Shown: positions 12,766-24,895, counted from the stretch's first letter. The stretch is 64,000 nt of DNA from Chinchilla lanigera (GCF_000276665.1 NW_004955438.1:9334971-9398970), one strand, 5' to 3'. The notes: generated by a model not told the origin, from the sequence alone. Program-made: numbers and translations.

Positions 12766-13599
12766 ATTAGAAAAAGAAAAAGAGCAAGAATTGAAATAAC
12801 AGACACACAAGCTCAAAATATAACACAGTTTCATATATATGCAGAGAGACTGAGAACAAAAAGGAAGAGAAAAATAGGAACTAGGGAGAAATTGCAGTAC
12901 TTTCCCAAATTGCATGTTCCATTTTAAAATATATCAATACATGCAAAAATATAAAAATACTATATTTAAAAATATATCAGTACATGCTAGCTCATTTCAT
13001 TTATACTACTAGTTTATCTTACTTCATTGAAAAAGTTTGTGATATCATCTGTTTCTTTTTTATAAAAATATTTTTTGTGTGTCTACTGAGTGACTACCAT
13101 GAAGATAATGATACACAGTGCAGTAGCTATTGCTATTCTTTTATTATTTGATATTATTCGTAGAACAAAATAATAAAATGAATAGATGCATGTTGAAATT
13201 TTAAACCAAATATTGTTTAAGCTGATCAGAAATAAGCTCAATATCAGTAAAAGAGAATGAGATAGTTTTGAAGTATTCATAAATAGCATATCACTTCAAC
13301 AAAATTCACATTTTTACAGTAATTGATATATAAAATCAATATATTCATTTAATGGGAATCCAAATAACAATAAAAATTTTAAAAAAAATTCTTGTATGTA
13401 TGTAATGACATGGATGAATCCACCAAATATTATGAGATTCGAGATACAAAACCTGCACACTATAGGCTTTCTTTTAGCAGCTATTTATGTGTTGGGATAA
13501 AATAGGGTGCTGGTAATGATGATGAGACTTTGCAAGAAGGATTTACTGAAGACGTTGGTAATTTTTCTTACTTGTTTCCAAATTTATTCAGTTGATTTA
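12766..13599. other. AT-rich stretch, possible L1 remnant
   Basis: The words aatgacatggatgaatcc and tatgagattcgaga near 13405-13445 resemble the end of L1 ORF2 or the 3' UTR in sense orientation, but the match is short. The rest shows no gene or named repeat. Confidence 0.3.
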
Positions 13600-14200
13600 G
13601 CTGTCCTTAACAGTATAGACCCAAAGAATCAGTTGATTCACAGGACGGCTATTTCTCCACCATTTCACTTCCCGTCCCTTCGGTATCCCGCCGAAGGGAA
13701 GTATTTCTTGCCGTAATGCTATCTACCGTGTACAGCTTTGTATTGTGGCAGGCTGATTTCACCAACACATTTGCTAAAATGAATGCACCTAGTATGTCCC
13801 CAGCCAATGACAGAAATAATACATAATTTTATTTTATTCCCGAAAAAGCCAAAGGGGTGAAATATAAATGATTTTCCTGAGCTTTCTTTAGGGGCTCAGT
13901 AGCAAAGCTGGGAATGTAGACACTCAATTCATTTCTTCTAATAACTACTTCTACTGTCAGATATGTGCTTTCAGCAAGAACTTTTCCCAGGGTAGCACAA
14001 TAGAATTTACATGCTAGCTAAGGTCCTTTTTAGATTTCATGCAGGAAGAATGAAAATTGAGCGTGAGCTTTTAGGATATACGATGATTATTGTGATACTG
14101 GCTACAGTAAATTTACCCAACAGCTGTAAGACCACAAGCTCAGAGGAAGTTAGATAAAATAACCTTGTGAGTAAATGTTCAAATTTGAAGAGTCATATTT
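13600..14200. other. Unique segment with CpG-bearing hairpin
   Basis: No repeat family was recognised and base composition is more balanced than the flanks. A nine-base perfect inverted repeat, tcccttcgg at 13675-13683 and ccgaaggga at 13691-13699, encloses a seven-base loop. This is a possible conserved non-coding element, but the sequence alone does not show conservation. Confidence 0.3.
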
Positions 14201-14977
14201 CAAAGTTCAGTAGAGTGCAAGAACCATGAAATAATAATCACAATGATATCTCCACGAGCTAAAAGCAGTGACCTTAACATTGTAGCTAGAATGGTCATCT
14301 GAGAAAAATCTGAGCAGCTTGTGTCTCTGTAGAGCTCAACACATCATAAACATTCAGTGAGTCAATTCTCTCATGTAAATAGGCTGCAGATGCAGAATTA
14401 AACAATGGGAATGATTTCTGGTGATGAAAGGTTAGAGAACCAGCCTGGATCCCTCATTGTACACTATTGTCTGCTCCATCTGCCATCTGCTGCGTTACAA
14501 GACTTTGGCACTGGCCTAGGAGATTTACCCACCAGCTGAGTCAGGAGACACTTAACTTCTGTGACACTTATAAAATTATACAGGGAGTGCAGTGGATTTC
14601 TTGTAGCCTTTAAGAGCATATTTTAGGTTTTAAAAAGTTACAGTTGGGAGCCTTGCTCTCTCAGGTTGATTTAAATGCTCTATGTTGGTGTTTATAGCTT
14701 CCTGCTGGGTAATAGCAATGAGGTACTCAATTGTAAGAGCACTAGGGATAAAAAAAAGCACAACTATCAAAAACAAAACCACTTCATCTCACACACGTGG
14801 TTTCCTGGGTGGGGAAGCAGTTTATATAACACTCAGGTGAGGGGAAGGATTTAGGGAGGGAAGCTAGTTGAATCTATTTTCATAGGAGATATAGCAGGGG
14901 GCAATATTAGCAGTGAAAATGTAGACATAGATTATAGATTAAAGTTGACCATACAAAACCCCAAAACCATAATTTTG

Positions 14978-14978
<1 letters not shown>

Positions 14979-15015
<37 letters not shown>

Positions 15016-15032
15016 CACAGAGAGAGAGAGAT
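14979..15032. repeat. (AC)n microsatellite with short (AG)n
   Basis: An uninterrupted AC dinucleotide array of about 17 units is followed by a short (AG)n run. Confidence 0.98.
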
Positions 15033-15221
15033 CATATACAGAGAAGCAAGACAGATAGATATAGAGAAACAAAATACATTTGTGATTCATTTTGAGGAGA
15101 CAAAAATGAATGAGGAAAAATAGTCAGAAGGATAATTTTGTAGTTTTGATTGTTGAAGTTTAGAATCAGGCAGCTTCTACAGAATATTTTTGTAATTTTG
15201 CTGTATAATTTGGTGGGCCTT

Positions 15222-15470
15222 TTTTTATTTTAAAGATAAAAGATCAAAAACATCCAAACAAACACACATGCATTTAGAAAATAGCACAAAAACAATACAA
15301 GCAATACAGAATCTCAGACAAAGTGATAGGAAATTAACAATGGTTATTGTATTGCATATTGATATCTTCAATTTGGAAACTCAAATAAACAAATATAGAC
15401 AGGTAAGATTGAGCATACACTTAAGCATTAACTGTTCCTTTCAACAGAGCAATAAAAGTCAGTAATACAA
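15222..15470 (-). mobile_element. Unrecognised 3'-anchored retroelement, copy 2
   Basis: The sequence runs T-run, ttattttaaagataaaag, acaatacaagcaatacagaa, agtgataggaaattaacaat, tattgatatcttcaat, and later taactgttcctttcaac. The block agtgataggaaattaacaat recurs exactly at 47.2 kb and with one change at 49.3 kb. Poly-T on the left implies a minus-strand element with its 3' end at the left edge. Confidence 0.6.
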
Positions 15471-15484
15471 CTATGTTAGTTACG

Positions 15485-15518
15485 TGTATACATATATATA
15501 TATATATGTATATATATG
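15485..15518. repeat. (TA)n-rich microsatellite
   Basis: A run of alternating TA with two interruptions. Confidence 0.9.
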
Positions 15519-15784
15519 CCCGTTCTTTTTTTCTCTTTTCCCTCATCCCAGTTGTTCTTTCATCTAAATATTAAAACAGAAACACTAAATCTACTGGTAG
15601 TGGGCCTTTTTGAAAAAAAGTGATATTCATGAGATTCCTTCTGGAGTTAAGAGAATTCCATTTCAAGACAACTATAAGAAGGAATTGAGATTCCAAAAAA
15701 AAAAAAAATACTGAAACAGTTGCCTTTAAATATAAATGCATAGATAAGTTAAATATGTTAGACATATTAAAAAACATATATACA

Positions 15785-16170
15785 TGTGCTGCAACAGCTA
15801 CATTAATATCAGATGAAGCAGATTGCAAGCAAAGAACATTATTAGAGATAAATTAGAACCTTTAATAATAATAAAGGGATCAATTCACTAAGAGGACACA
15901 ATAATAAAAATGTGCATTCATCTAGCAAGACAGTATCAAACATAGAATTAAAATTGTATGAATTAAAGGAAAAAAAGAACTACATATCATAGTTGTATAT
16001 TTTGAGTGTAGCTGATAGTAGACATAAGAACTTGACAAAAATCACTAAAGGCTCCAATGATTTGAATAACAACCAACTAAATGGACTGATTTCAATGAGA
16101 CTCTGTGCAACTGCTAAAGAATACACATTCTTTTTAAGTGTTCAAGGGCACCTTGCACCCGAATTACGCA
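15785..16170 (+). mobile_element. L1 ORF2 relic, sense (old L1M)
   Basis: The order follows part of L1 ORF2, upstream of the reverse transcriptase end: tattaatatcagatgaagca, attattagagataaatt, aagggatcaattcactaaga, atgtgcattcatctagcaag, then gaatacacattctttttaag. It carries stops and cannot code. It resumes, probably, after the MaLR block near 17840. Confidence 0.7.
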
Positions 16171-16213
16171 GCATACTGAGTTCTTCAGCCAATTTCCTCA
16201 TTCTTGAGAGAAA

Positions 16214-16270
16214 ATAGTGGACACCCACAACTTAAAAGAGGGGAAGATTTTCTTGGCTCATGTACAATGT
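16214..16270 (-). mobile_element. Short antisense MaLR LTR fragment
   Basis: The text acccacaacttaaaagaggg, then ttcttggctcatg, is the antisense 3' end of a MaLR LTR. It abuts a sense LTR directly, so orientation switches here. Confidence 0.55.
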
Positions 16271-16624
16271 CTTACGATTTTGACCAAGATTGTTCCCCCC
16301 AGGCTTAATGTGTTTTTGGAAGTGAATGAATCATGGGCAATATAGAGCTGACTCACTGTCAAAGGTGAGTTCTGATCTGAAGAAGCAGGTCACGGAGGGT
16401 GTGACCTAGAAAGTTAGATCTCTCCCCTTGATGGTTCTCTTTTTTTTCTATTTCCTGACCACCATGATGTGAACAGATTTCTTTTGATATGCTTCTATGC
16501 CGTGTCATTCCTTCCTTGGAGCCAGCCAATCATGTATGCAGCTTTAAACCAAAACAAATCTCTCCTGATCTAAATTGCAGGTGTTGAGTATTATGTTTCA
16601 GTGACAAATAATTTGACTAAATTG
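16271..16624 (+). mobile_element. MaLR LTR, sense, with following internal region
   Basis: Sense-order LTR words are present: aatgaatcatgggcaatata, aagcaggtcacggaggg, atttcctgaccaccatgatg, gagccagccaatcatg, then accaaaacaaatctctcc and the terminal tatgtttcagtgacaaa. Internal MaLR sequence follows immediately, so this is the 5' LTR of a partial provirus rather than a solo LTR. Confidence 0.8.
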
Positions 16625-17060
16625 GATTTTGGTACCGGAGAAGAGCGGTCTTTGCTGTGACTACGTGACCATATAGTTTAGCGGCATTTGGTAGTGATTT
16701 GGAGCAAGAGTTGAAAAAATTTTGTACCTGTCAGCTAGAGAAGACTTAGATTGCTGTCAACTGAGTTTAATGGAAGAACCTGGAAGAGTATAGGAGGCCA
16801 GATGCAGAAGTGCAGATGGTAAAGACCAGGACCAAAAGATTTCAGTTGGTAACAATGACTCCACCGGCAATTAGCCTCAAGACCACATGTGTTATGCTCT
16901 GGTACAAAGTTTGTCTACATTTTGCTGATGTCTTGAGACACTGTAAGAGACTGAGATTAAAGATAGTGGAATATTTAATCTCGTGGAGAAAATTTCAAGG
17001 GTCCCCAGTGTTGAGACTATGGTGTGGGTACTGCTGGCAGCTTTTAGCCTAATCTACAAT
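16625..17060 (+). mobile_element. MaLR internal region, sense
   Basis: After the LTR comes ttggtaccggagaaga, in the position of a tRNA primer-binding site, then tgctgtgactacgtgaccat. Further on are ggctagagaag-like and acatgtgttatgctctgg segments that belong to MaLR internal sequence. No open gag-like frame survives; these elements are non-autonomous. Confidence 0.75.
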
Positions 17061-17089
17061 TAGGAGAAGTAGCAAATAATGTAGCTGAA

Positions 17090-17445
17090 TAATTTTAAAA
17101 AAATATTACAGGTGACCAGAAAGAAAATGTCTCTAAAGACAAGTTCTGTAGATTGATAATCTGCCAGATTATAGCACACATGCTCTTGAGACCGAACACA
17201 ATGGAGTTTTTATTCCCATCTGAAACCCTGTATCCTTGACCTTTGCCAGTTGCATTTTTAATAGTATTCTGGTCTGCTGAGCTTGGGCCCAGATTTCCCA
17301 TTAAACTCAGCTTGCAGAACCCAAGAGCTTCTCTAGCCAAGATTTCCAAACCTTTCCAAACTTCCCGCACAAGCCAATCCCAAGGCCTTTTCAACCACAT
17401 AGTCAGCTAACAGTCACAAAATGGCCCCATTTTCCTGGTACAAAA
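17090..17445 (-). mobile_element. MaLR internal region, antisense
   Basis: Read on the minus strand this begins tttgtaccaggaaaatgggg and continues ttgtgactgttagctgacta. It later has agctgagtttaatgggaaat and ctcaagagcatgtgtgctat. Each matches, in order, a segment of the sense internal region at 16625-16930. A 101-codon minus-strand frame here is inside the retroelement and is not a host gene. Confidence 0.75.
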
Positions 17446-17832
17446 GCCCTTCCTATTCACTTGTTGGCACAAAAACACTTACCAGCCACAAATTGAAAGA
17501 AAAAAAATCATTGATTTTAGCTCACAGTTTCAGCAGTTTCAGTGCATGGTTTCATGGCTCCAACGCAGAAATGGCAGAGGGGAAGGGCTAAGGAGGAGGA
17601 AAGCTGCTCAGGTCATGGTGCCCAGGAAACAGGGAGAAAAGGGTAGACTCAGGAAAGGAGAAAGGCCTTTCCATGCCATGGCTCCAGCGTCCCACCTCTT
17701 CTGACCAGATCTTACCTCCCAACAGTTCTACCGTCCCCATTATTCAATCACCTTAGCAAGGCCTACCTCTGAGCACAGGAGGCCGGTGGGGGATACTTTG
17801 TCCTAAACCAAAACATTGAACCCTAAAGCAGG
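17446..17832 (-). mobile_element. MaLR LTR, antisense, joined to internal region
   Basis: The order tagctcacagtttcagcagt, tggtttcatggctccaacgc, atggcagaggggaagg, gctgctcaggtcatggtgcc and aatcaccttagcaaggc is an antisense MaLR LTR. It belongs with the antisense internal region on its left, giving the right-hand provirus of a convergent pair. Confidence 0.8.
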
Positions 17833-18130
17833 TTTCTCTTCTACCCAAAAAATTTAAAATACACAATACTTAGATACATGGATTTTAAATAAGTGTAAAT
17901 AACAAAAATCTAGAAATATAAAACACCTGAAAATTTTAGAAATTTTGAATTTTTAAATAATTCATGATTTAAATTTTTCCTGAGAAGAGATGTGGAAAAT
18001 TTCATCTTGAATAATAGAAATGTACCAAATATACATTGATCCATTTGATATAATGTATCAAATGTTTTGATATGCTCCTAAGGCAATTCATTCAAAGAAA
18101 ATTTTAGGAAGGAATAAATTGTAAAATTAG
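17833..18130 (+). mobile_element. Possible continuation of L1 ORF2 relic
   Basis: A-rich sequence with aatacttagatacatgg and acaaaaatctagaaatat is compatible with the L1 ORF2 segment that follows the part seen at 15785-16170. This would make the MaLR block an insertion into that L1. The similarity is loose. Confidence 0.3.
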
Positions 18131-19204
18131 TGATCGAAGATATTATTTTAAGAAAGTAGGGAAGAATGAACTAAGTAAATCCAAAGTAAAAAAGAACATG
18201 ATATGAGAACAGATATCAATAAATACAAAGTAAAATTAATGTTGTAACATGTTGAACCTCTAACTTCAGATGGTTTTCTTGCTGATGTATTGTTATAGTT
18301 GTTTTTACACTTTTTGTCCCTGTCAAAGTTCCAGACCTGTTTCTGTATCAGCAGAAGGGTTTCCAGCACCACTTTACCAGTCTATGTATGCTACCATATT
18401 CTACTATCACATGAGTTTATTCCACAATATTCTGAAACCAGTTTTTTTATTTTTGTATAATATCATTTTATAATTCTCATATTATTGGCATTTCCATCTT
18501 GAATAATCCCTTAATTGGCCTTGGTGTGAGATTACTTAATGTTTTGAAGCCACAGTGCTTTCCTATGTATGCCTCACAAGTCATTGCCTTCACCACCCAT
18601 GGAGGACAATCTACCACAAATTTCTCTCAGTGAACAAATTTGATTGTGGGCAATTTCTTGCTAAGTGCAAATTTTCTAGGATCTCTCTCATTACCTCATA
18701 CATGCAACTGAATCTGGCTGATGACTTTTCTGAGAACAATGGCTTCATAATGGTCTGGGCCCTTGCTACCATTCAGACACCATGGTGAGGCTCTGACATT
18801 TTTCATGGCTATTTTAACCTACATCAGCTCCTCCATGTCCTTTATCTCTGCTTACTTCTGGTCTGACAAACACTGCATGCAGTAATGTTCCAGTCAGCTT
18901 CATTATATATTCAGTCCTGTACTTCTTCAATTTCCTATGATTGATGCTCAACAATCCCTTTAATTGTGACACTATATGTTAATGCACCTAACACAGCCCA
19001 GTGGTTAAGTGCCTGATGGCTATAGTCTCCTGTCTAATCACTTCCCCGAATGTCCCTGCCTCCTGCCAGGTTTTATTATACCTTTTGTGTAATCCCAGCT
19101 TTACTCATGACAGTAGTGTTCTCAAGTATTTTCAAAGTAGGAATTGAGATTCCCGCTTAATATTCTACCACAATGGTTATCAGTCCCTTATTTCTGGAAC
19201 TATT
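18131..19204. other. Unannotated stretch
   Basis: The part from 18540 to 19200 is less AT-rich and pyrimidine-rich, with no intact reading frame beyond about 77 codons. I cannot name a gene or repeat; a decayed transposon is possible. Confidence 0.3.
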
Positions 19205-19268
19205 TCTCTGGCCTCTCTAGCTGTAAAAAAAAAAAAAAAAAAAAGAAAAGAAAAAGAAAAAAGAGAAA
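19205..19268. repeat. A-rich low-complexity run
   Basis: About 20 A residues are followed by AAAAG-type units. Confidence 0.9.
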
Positions 19269-22200
19269 ATTCAGTATATATTATCTATTCAGATTGAAAG
19301 GTATTTTTGTAGTCAATTTCTTCCATAATATTGGATACAATCCAATCCAAAAAAAAATATTACTAACACTACTCTTAGGTTAGGCGGTTTTGCTGTTTAC
19401 TTTTTAATTTAAAAAGAAATGTATGTTCATTTAAAATTCATTGTGTATATTAAAGTGCATAAAAATTAAAGGTATCCATCTTCTAATCTTAAATTTATTC
19501 CCTAAGGGGAAATACTGTATGCTAACAATATGGAATATTGCTACAATTCATTCTTATACTTGAAGCACCTGCACCGAGTCATGACAGAACCCATACTCTG
19601 TTCTTTCCATAGTAGTGTTAACAATATATTTTGTCATCTTTCTGTATGTAAGTACAGATAGATTAAATTACTTAATTCTACTAGTTAGGCAATTCAAACA
19701 GGTTAATATAAAAATTGGGATCCAAAAAATAAAAAAAGTACTGCTAAGGTTCGTGTTACTGACATTGCAGGAAGCAATATACAAGGAAAATTGTTTTGTC
19801 TGTGTGGCAATCTACTATACCAACAATCAGCTTTTCCAAATTTGTCGACAATAGTGCTACTGTCAAATAGGAATCAGGAAAATATTTTCTCAGAGTCAGA
19901 TCATATAATAGAGCACTGTGAAAAAGACTGTATGAAGATCAAGCTATTTTGATCTTCATACTGGCACAATTTGGCCTTGATGATATGAATGTGGGGATAA
20001 CAATGAGCTACACCGTGGCTACATTGTACTTCCAAAACCACTTACATTTCAGAAGATTTCTTGGATCTTCAAATTATGAATCTCTTGCATGTCAAGTGTT
20101 GATAAAATCTTATTTGATTAATGATCATTCTTATTTAACATAAAATAGTACAATATATCAGAATGCTTGTAATATTGTATTGTTCATTTTATTACTGGTT
20201 GTAACAGAACTGCAAAATCTCAAGAAGCATATAAAATAGAAGGCACGCAAAGGAAATTTTTTACTTCAGAAATAAATCCAGAAATATTGAAATTTCTAGT
20301 GTCAGCAGAAAATGTGATTTTTGTATCATCGTAGGAGCTTTCATTTCTGGTCATATATCATTTGAAAATTTTTTGTAATAATTCAAGAAATGCAATTTAA
20401 AATGTACTTTTGCAGTTATTGTATAACCCTTTGATATCTTTTCAAAATGTCTAGATTTTCTCAATCAAACATCAAAGCCTTTAAATAAGGGAAATTTAGA
20501 GTTCCTGAAAGTGATATAGTTGGTTATTTCTGTGTTATGGTTATTACAGTAAATAAGTCACATTCTAATGGTTCAACTTTGGCTGGAAAAGTGACCTAAT
20601 TTTACATAGTACCATTGTTGTGGCAGTTATTCAACACTTTAATAATATTGTTCTTATCATTGATATCATGCTTTTATTAATAATCAGAATGAAAAAATTC
20701 AACATAAATATGCTATTTCCAGCTAGCAATTATGAAATTGTTACAGAGAGCCAAATTATACTCTCCACTTGATATTTCCAGGTGTTGTCAATTTGCAGCT
20801 ATATAAATAAATTTAAATTTTAGTATTGAAAATATCCTGGAATTGTTTAGTACAAAGTGCCAATTGATGTGCTAGGGAGCATGAAAAAGTTATACTAGCC
20901 TAATTATAGTGCCACTGATATACTTGGATTTTTATTTATTTATTATCAGACATACTCAGATATTTGAAGCTAATGATAACATTATTTCTCTTAGGTGAAA
21001 TATACATTTTAAACAAAAATGATGTCATGACTATAAATTTTAAAAATATAAATGTTTGTAAAGAAAAATAGGTTTTATGACTAAAATAATAATAATTTTG
21101 AAATCATTACCACATAATGAATAATTTTTGCCTCATTTGTCTTTAAAATCATCACCAACATTTTCATAATCACCACTGAAAAAGGTCCTCTATTTTCTCT
21201 AAATCATGTTAATAAAAGTATTACTAAAGAAACTGAAGATTTCATGTATTTATTTGAAAGACTAGCAAACTAATTTACACTGTATATTTAAAGCTACAAA
21301 AAGCTGCAGTGTCACAACAAGAATTTTCCTTAAGAATTAACTTCAAAATTGACTCTTTTAGAAGCTATCATAACTGTTCATCTTGCACATAGAATATTTT
21401 CTTTTTTATCAAGCTAACTCTACATTTCCTATTTATGGTGCACAGCATGCATTGCTTCTCTGTTGTATTATTTAACATCTCAAAATTCATATTTCCTGAT
21501 ACAGTTTAATTTTCAGCTGTAATTATTCTAGAGCTTTTCAAGGGGCTTTATGGCTTACTCTTTGCTGAGTTCTCTTAGCTTAGTACCACACCCATTGGAT
21601 TTTAATAGCAGCCCATTCTGTTCAAGTTTTGTGTAAAAGTGAACACATATTGCAAGAATGTCCATTATGGTTCACTCTGCTACATAAGCAGCTCCCTTCC
21701 AGTTGCCATCCAAGTGAAATTGTTATAGTTTGGAGAGCTTTGTAGTTAGTGTAGGGTCCAGAACATGCAACACACTTTGTGGCCCCAAGAGGAAAATGTT
21801 GAGCCTCTTGATTAAAAAGCATCAAGAATTTCAAGATGGAAACAGCAAAACAATTCACTAAATGTGAGGATTTTTAATTTGATTTCTAAAAGTTAAAAAA
21901 TGATTTCTTACACTTGAGTATTGTGGATAAATTGCATCTGTGCTATGAACACATAAACAACTTATACTATTGATACATCATACTTCTGAATTCTGGTTGC
22001 CTTCTTTAGAACTGTATGACAATTGAAGAATAGCACACATAGGTGGCTCTGCAGAACACGGTGCCTGCATAGTACGTGTTACACTGTGGCTCATGTGTAT
22101 GTCCACAGGTGTGTGGCTCTCTGTTACCTTCTGCAAGTATGTATTTTGCTTAACTTTAAGTTTTGAAAAATACTTAAAGTTTAGGAAAATTATTTATAGA

Positions 22201-22780
22201 GCATAACTATAAGCATTTTAAAGAGCAATGATGTATAACCCTTTGAAACCACATTCTTATTTGCTTTTTATTATGGGTTTGTTTTGTGCATAGTCTATCT
22301 CATTCTTTTCTTTGTTCCAGTGGTCATTAGTCCATGGAAAAATTGATTTTTAAATGTTTTCTAATACTATTATGAAAAGTGTCTATTTTGGTGAAATTAT
22401 CAATTTATTAAATTGCCAGGCTGTAGTGTAGGAGCAGTTCATCCTAAGGACTCTGTCCCAAAGTTTACAAGCTGCATGGTCTCAGTTGCTTAAGTTATAC
22501 AAATCTTTAATAAGAAGAATATATAGATCGCATTTACTGTATGAGGCTACTGCTGGGACTATGTGAGTTAAAGGTATTTAGGGATTGTCTAACTAGTGCT
22601 GGTCATGGTTCATGGTTGGTATGCACTATGTATCAAAAGCTTTACCGCTCATTCCAGCCCTCATCACACACTCCTGAGAGTCACACTCAAAACGTGTGCA
22701 CTTTCTTATGCTCTCCCTGCTTTCCAAGTGAATGTTATTCCTCTAAGCCCTAGATTAATAAGCTAGATTGGTGTGCTTTT
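19269..22780. other. AT-rich unique stretch with one perfect hairpin
   Basis: No gene was recognised. A perfect 13-base inverted repeat with a six-base loop lies at 19930-19961 (see findings). The part from 21560 to 21860 is more balanced in composition and may be an old LTR or DNA transposon that I cannot name. Confidence 0.4.
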
Positions 22781-23350
22781 TTGGTGTTTTTAAAAGTTAA
22801 TTAGAAAAAATATACAGTGCATTTTTTGTCATAATGGAAAATTAACTCAGTAATTTTCTCACTAAATCATACTAATGATTAAAGGAACAAGAATAGATTT
22901 TTCAAGTATAGAAAATAGACACCCTTAACAGAAATGTAAAATAACAGGAGCAACATTTACACTTGAATATTCATTTTAACATATTTTGCTTTTTTTTCTT
23001 TTAAGTTACATACTGTTATGTGAAACATATGTATAGAAATTCTTTGAGTATTTTTCAATGCAATGAACTTTTATATGTGCAAGACACAATTCAGGATATA
23101 TACACATAAAATATATTAATTTAACAAATATATGTGAATAATGTTGTTCTATCAATTAATAGAAGCCTTAACTATCACATCAAATATATTATAATTATAT
23201 ATTAATATGCTCTCAGTATAATTACTATATTATGTGCATATAACTATATTGTATATGTTAATTGATATTAATGTAATTACAATGTTGAAGTCATACATGT
23301 TTATCTAAATATATTTATAATCAGATATATGCACAAATACTGTATATATG

Positions 23351-23383
<33 letters not shown>

Positions 23384-23590
23384 TCTTCTTTTGGTTGTCT
23401 ATAATAAAATTATAGACATATATTGTCTATAATAAAATTCTATAATAAAAATATAGTCTCATTTTTATAAGTTTTTAAGATAAAAATTGTATTTAAGTGT
23501 TAAAACTAGGATATATATTTAAGTATATTTATAGCTTAGTTTTGATATTTTCTCTTCATAGTTTTTTTATATTTAATTAACACTGGTTAA
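22781..23590. repeat. Very AT-rich low-complexity segment
   Basis: Dense TA-rich words (tatata, aatata, ttaat) dominate, and the (TA)n(GA)n array lies inside. Confidence 0.7.
23341..23383. repeat. (TA)n(GA)n microsatellite
   Basis: A TA run of about 14 units passes directly into about seven GA units. Confidence 0.97.
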
Positions 23591-23687
23591 ATGTTTTCAT
23601 GTGCCTGGAAATTTGTTAGACACCAACCATCACCACAAACAAGTAAAATATTGTACCTGCTAATAGAAAAAGTATATTTACATTCAT

Positions 23688-24110
23688 CTGCTTTCTGTTG
23701 CTGCAACAAAATATTGGAAGGTTAGGTAGTGTGTACAGAAAAAAGATTATTTAGCTCATGCTTTCAGAGGCTGGAAGTCTAATATCAGACAGCTCCATTG
23801 TTGTGCTTGTAGTGTGGGCCTCAGTGAAGATGAACTCGTGACAAAATCCCATGAGAGGAATCACATGGCAGACAGGAAGCTGGCCAAGATCAGGTTCGTT
23901 CTTTGACAACAATGTCTTCTCTGCCACAACTAAGTGAGGCTCAAGGAGATCTGTTAATCCCGTTGGGAACAGTGCCTCCAATGACCTAATCACCTCCTAC
24001 TGGTCTCATCCTTTTAAAAATCCACAAGTCCCCAACGTCTCCACACAAAGGACTAATCTACCAACACATGAACCACTGGAAAACCAACCCCATAAAAGTC
24101 ATAGCATAAG
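23688..24110 (-). mobile_element. MaLR LTR, antisense
   Basis: The order tctgttgctgcaacaaaata, tagctcatgctttcagaggc, tggaagtctaatatcag, then aatgacctaatcacctccta fits an antisense MaLR LTR. A minus-strand frame of 80 codons lies within it. No internal region adjoins. Confidence 0.8.
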
Positions 24111-24469
24111 AGGAACAGGCAGTGGAGTTCAATTTTGTTTAACAAATATGTTTATACAAATATTTATTTTTCATAAAGATATCAGAAAATAATCTACAGT
24201 GGAGCGCATCTTTGTACAAGCAATGGAATAGATTCCTTCAGAAGAGGAGTATGATTGGGTAAAGTGGGATTAGAGGTAAGAGGATGAGCAATAGTGGAGG
24301 GATTGAGGTGTCAGGCCCATTTGGCTTCTTGACTTAGTATTGAGAGATCTGCGCCAATGTCCTGAATTCTTTCTTTTTCTTACAACATCGTCTTGTAATT
24401 ATTCATGGCATAGATTATTCAGATATCTAAAAAACTTGGTCTAAATAGACAGTTCTTACAGAAAGAATA

Positions 24470-24895
24470 CAAATTGCTAATAAGTACATGAAAAAAATCT
24501 TCAATGTCCCTAATGATGATGGAAATGCAAAGCAAACCACAGTGACATATTGCCCCAACACATTCCAGGCAGGAGCTTATACCACTGAGCTATATCCCCA
24601 GCCCAAAGATCTTTTTTTTTCAGCCCAACCCATTCCAAATAACTGTAATCAAAGTGGCAAAACTAAGAAATGTCAATGAAAATATTGAAACAAGGGAACT
24701 CTGAGTCACTGCTACTGAAAATGTAATTAGTACAGCCTTCATAGAGACTACTGTAGAGGTTCCTCAAAAAACAAAAAAAAAGTCCATATGACCCAGAATG
24801 TCACTACTTCTGGGGGTATATTCAAAGGAAATGAAATAGGATTATCAAACATATGACTATATTCACTGCAGTTCTTCTTGAAGAAAAGTATTGCA
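24470..24895 (+). mobile_element. L1 ORF2 3' end, sense, interrupted by a SINE fragment
   Basis: The string tcaatgtccctaatgatgat, then ggaaatgcaaagcaaaccac and agtgacatattgcccc, resumes after the SINE as tgtaatcaaagtggcaaaac. It continues to gtaattagtacagccttcat, gtagaggttcctcaaaaaac and cttctgggggtatattcaaa. This is the classic C-terminal end of L1 ORF2. Substitutions and the insertion destroy the frame. Confidence 0.9.
24568..24623 (-). mobile_element. Truncated ID-like SINE fragment inside L1
   Basis: The words gcaggagcttataccactga and gctatatccccagccc are the 5' half of an antisense ID-like SINE; the 3' half and A-tail are absent. An odd aaagatct plus T-run lies on the wrong side of the element. 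A near-perfect 14-base repeat (cccaacacattcca versus cccaacccattcca) flanks it at 24554-24567 and 24624-24637. Confidence 0.75.

Noticed and set aside
14979..15032. AC array considered as a CRISPR-like or structured repeat
   Set aside because: A plain dinucleotide microsatellite without spacers; CRISPR is not expected in a mammalian genome.
17095..17400. 101-codon minus-strand frame
   Set aside because: Lies in MaLR internal sequence and is not a host gene; no protein of the family is claimed.
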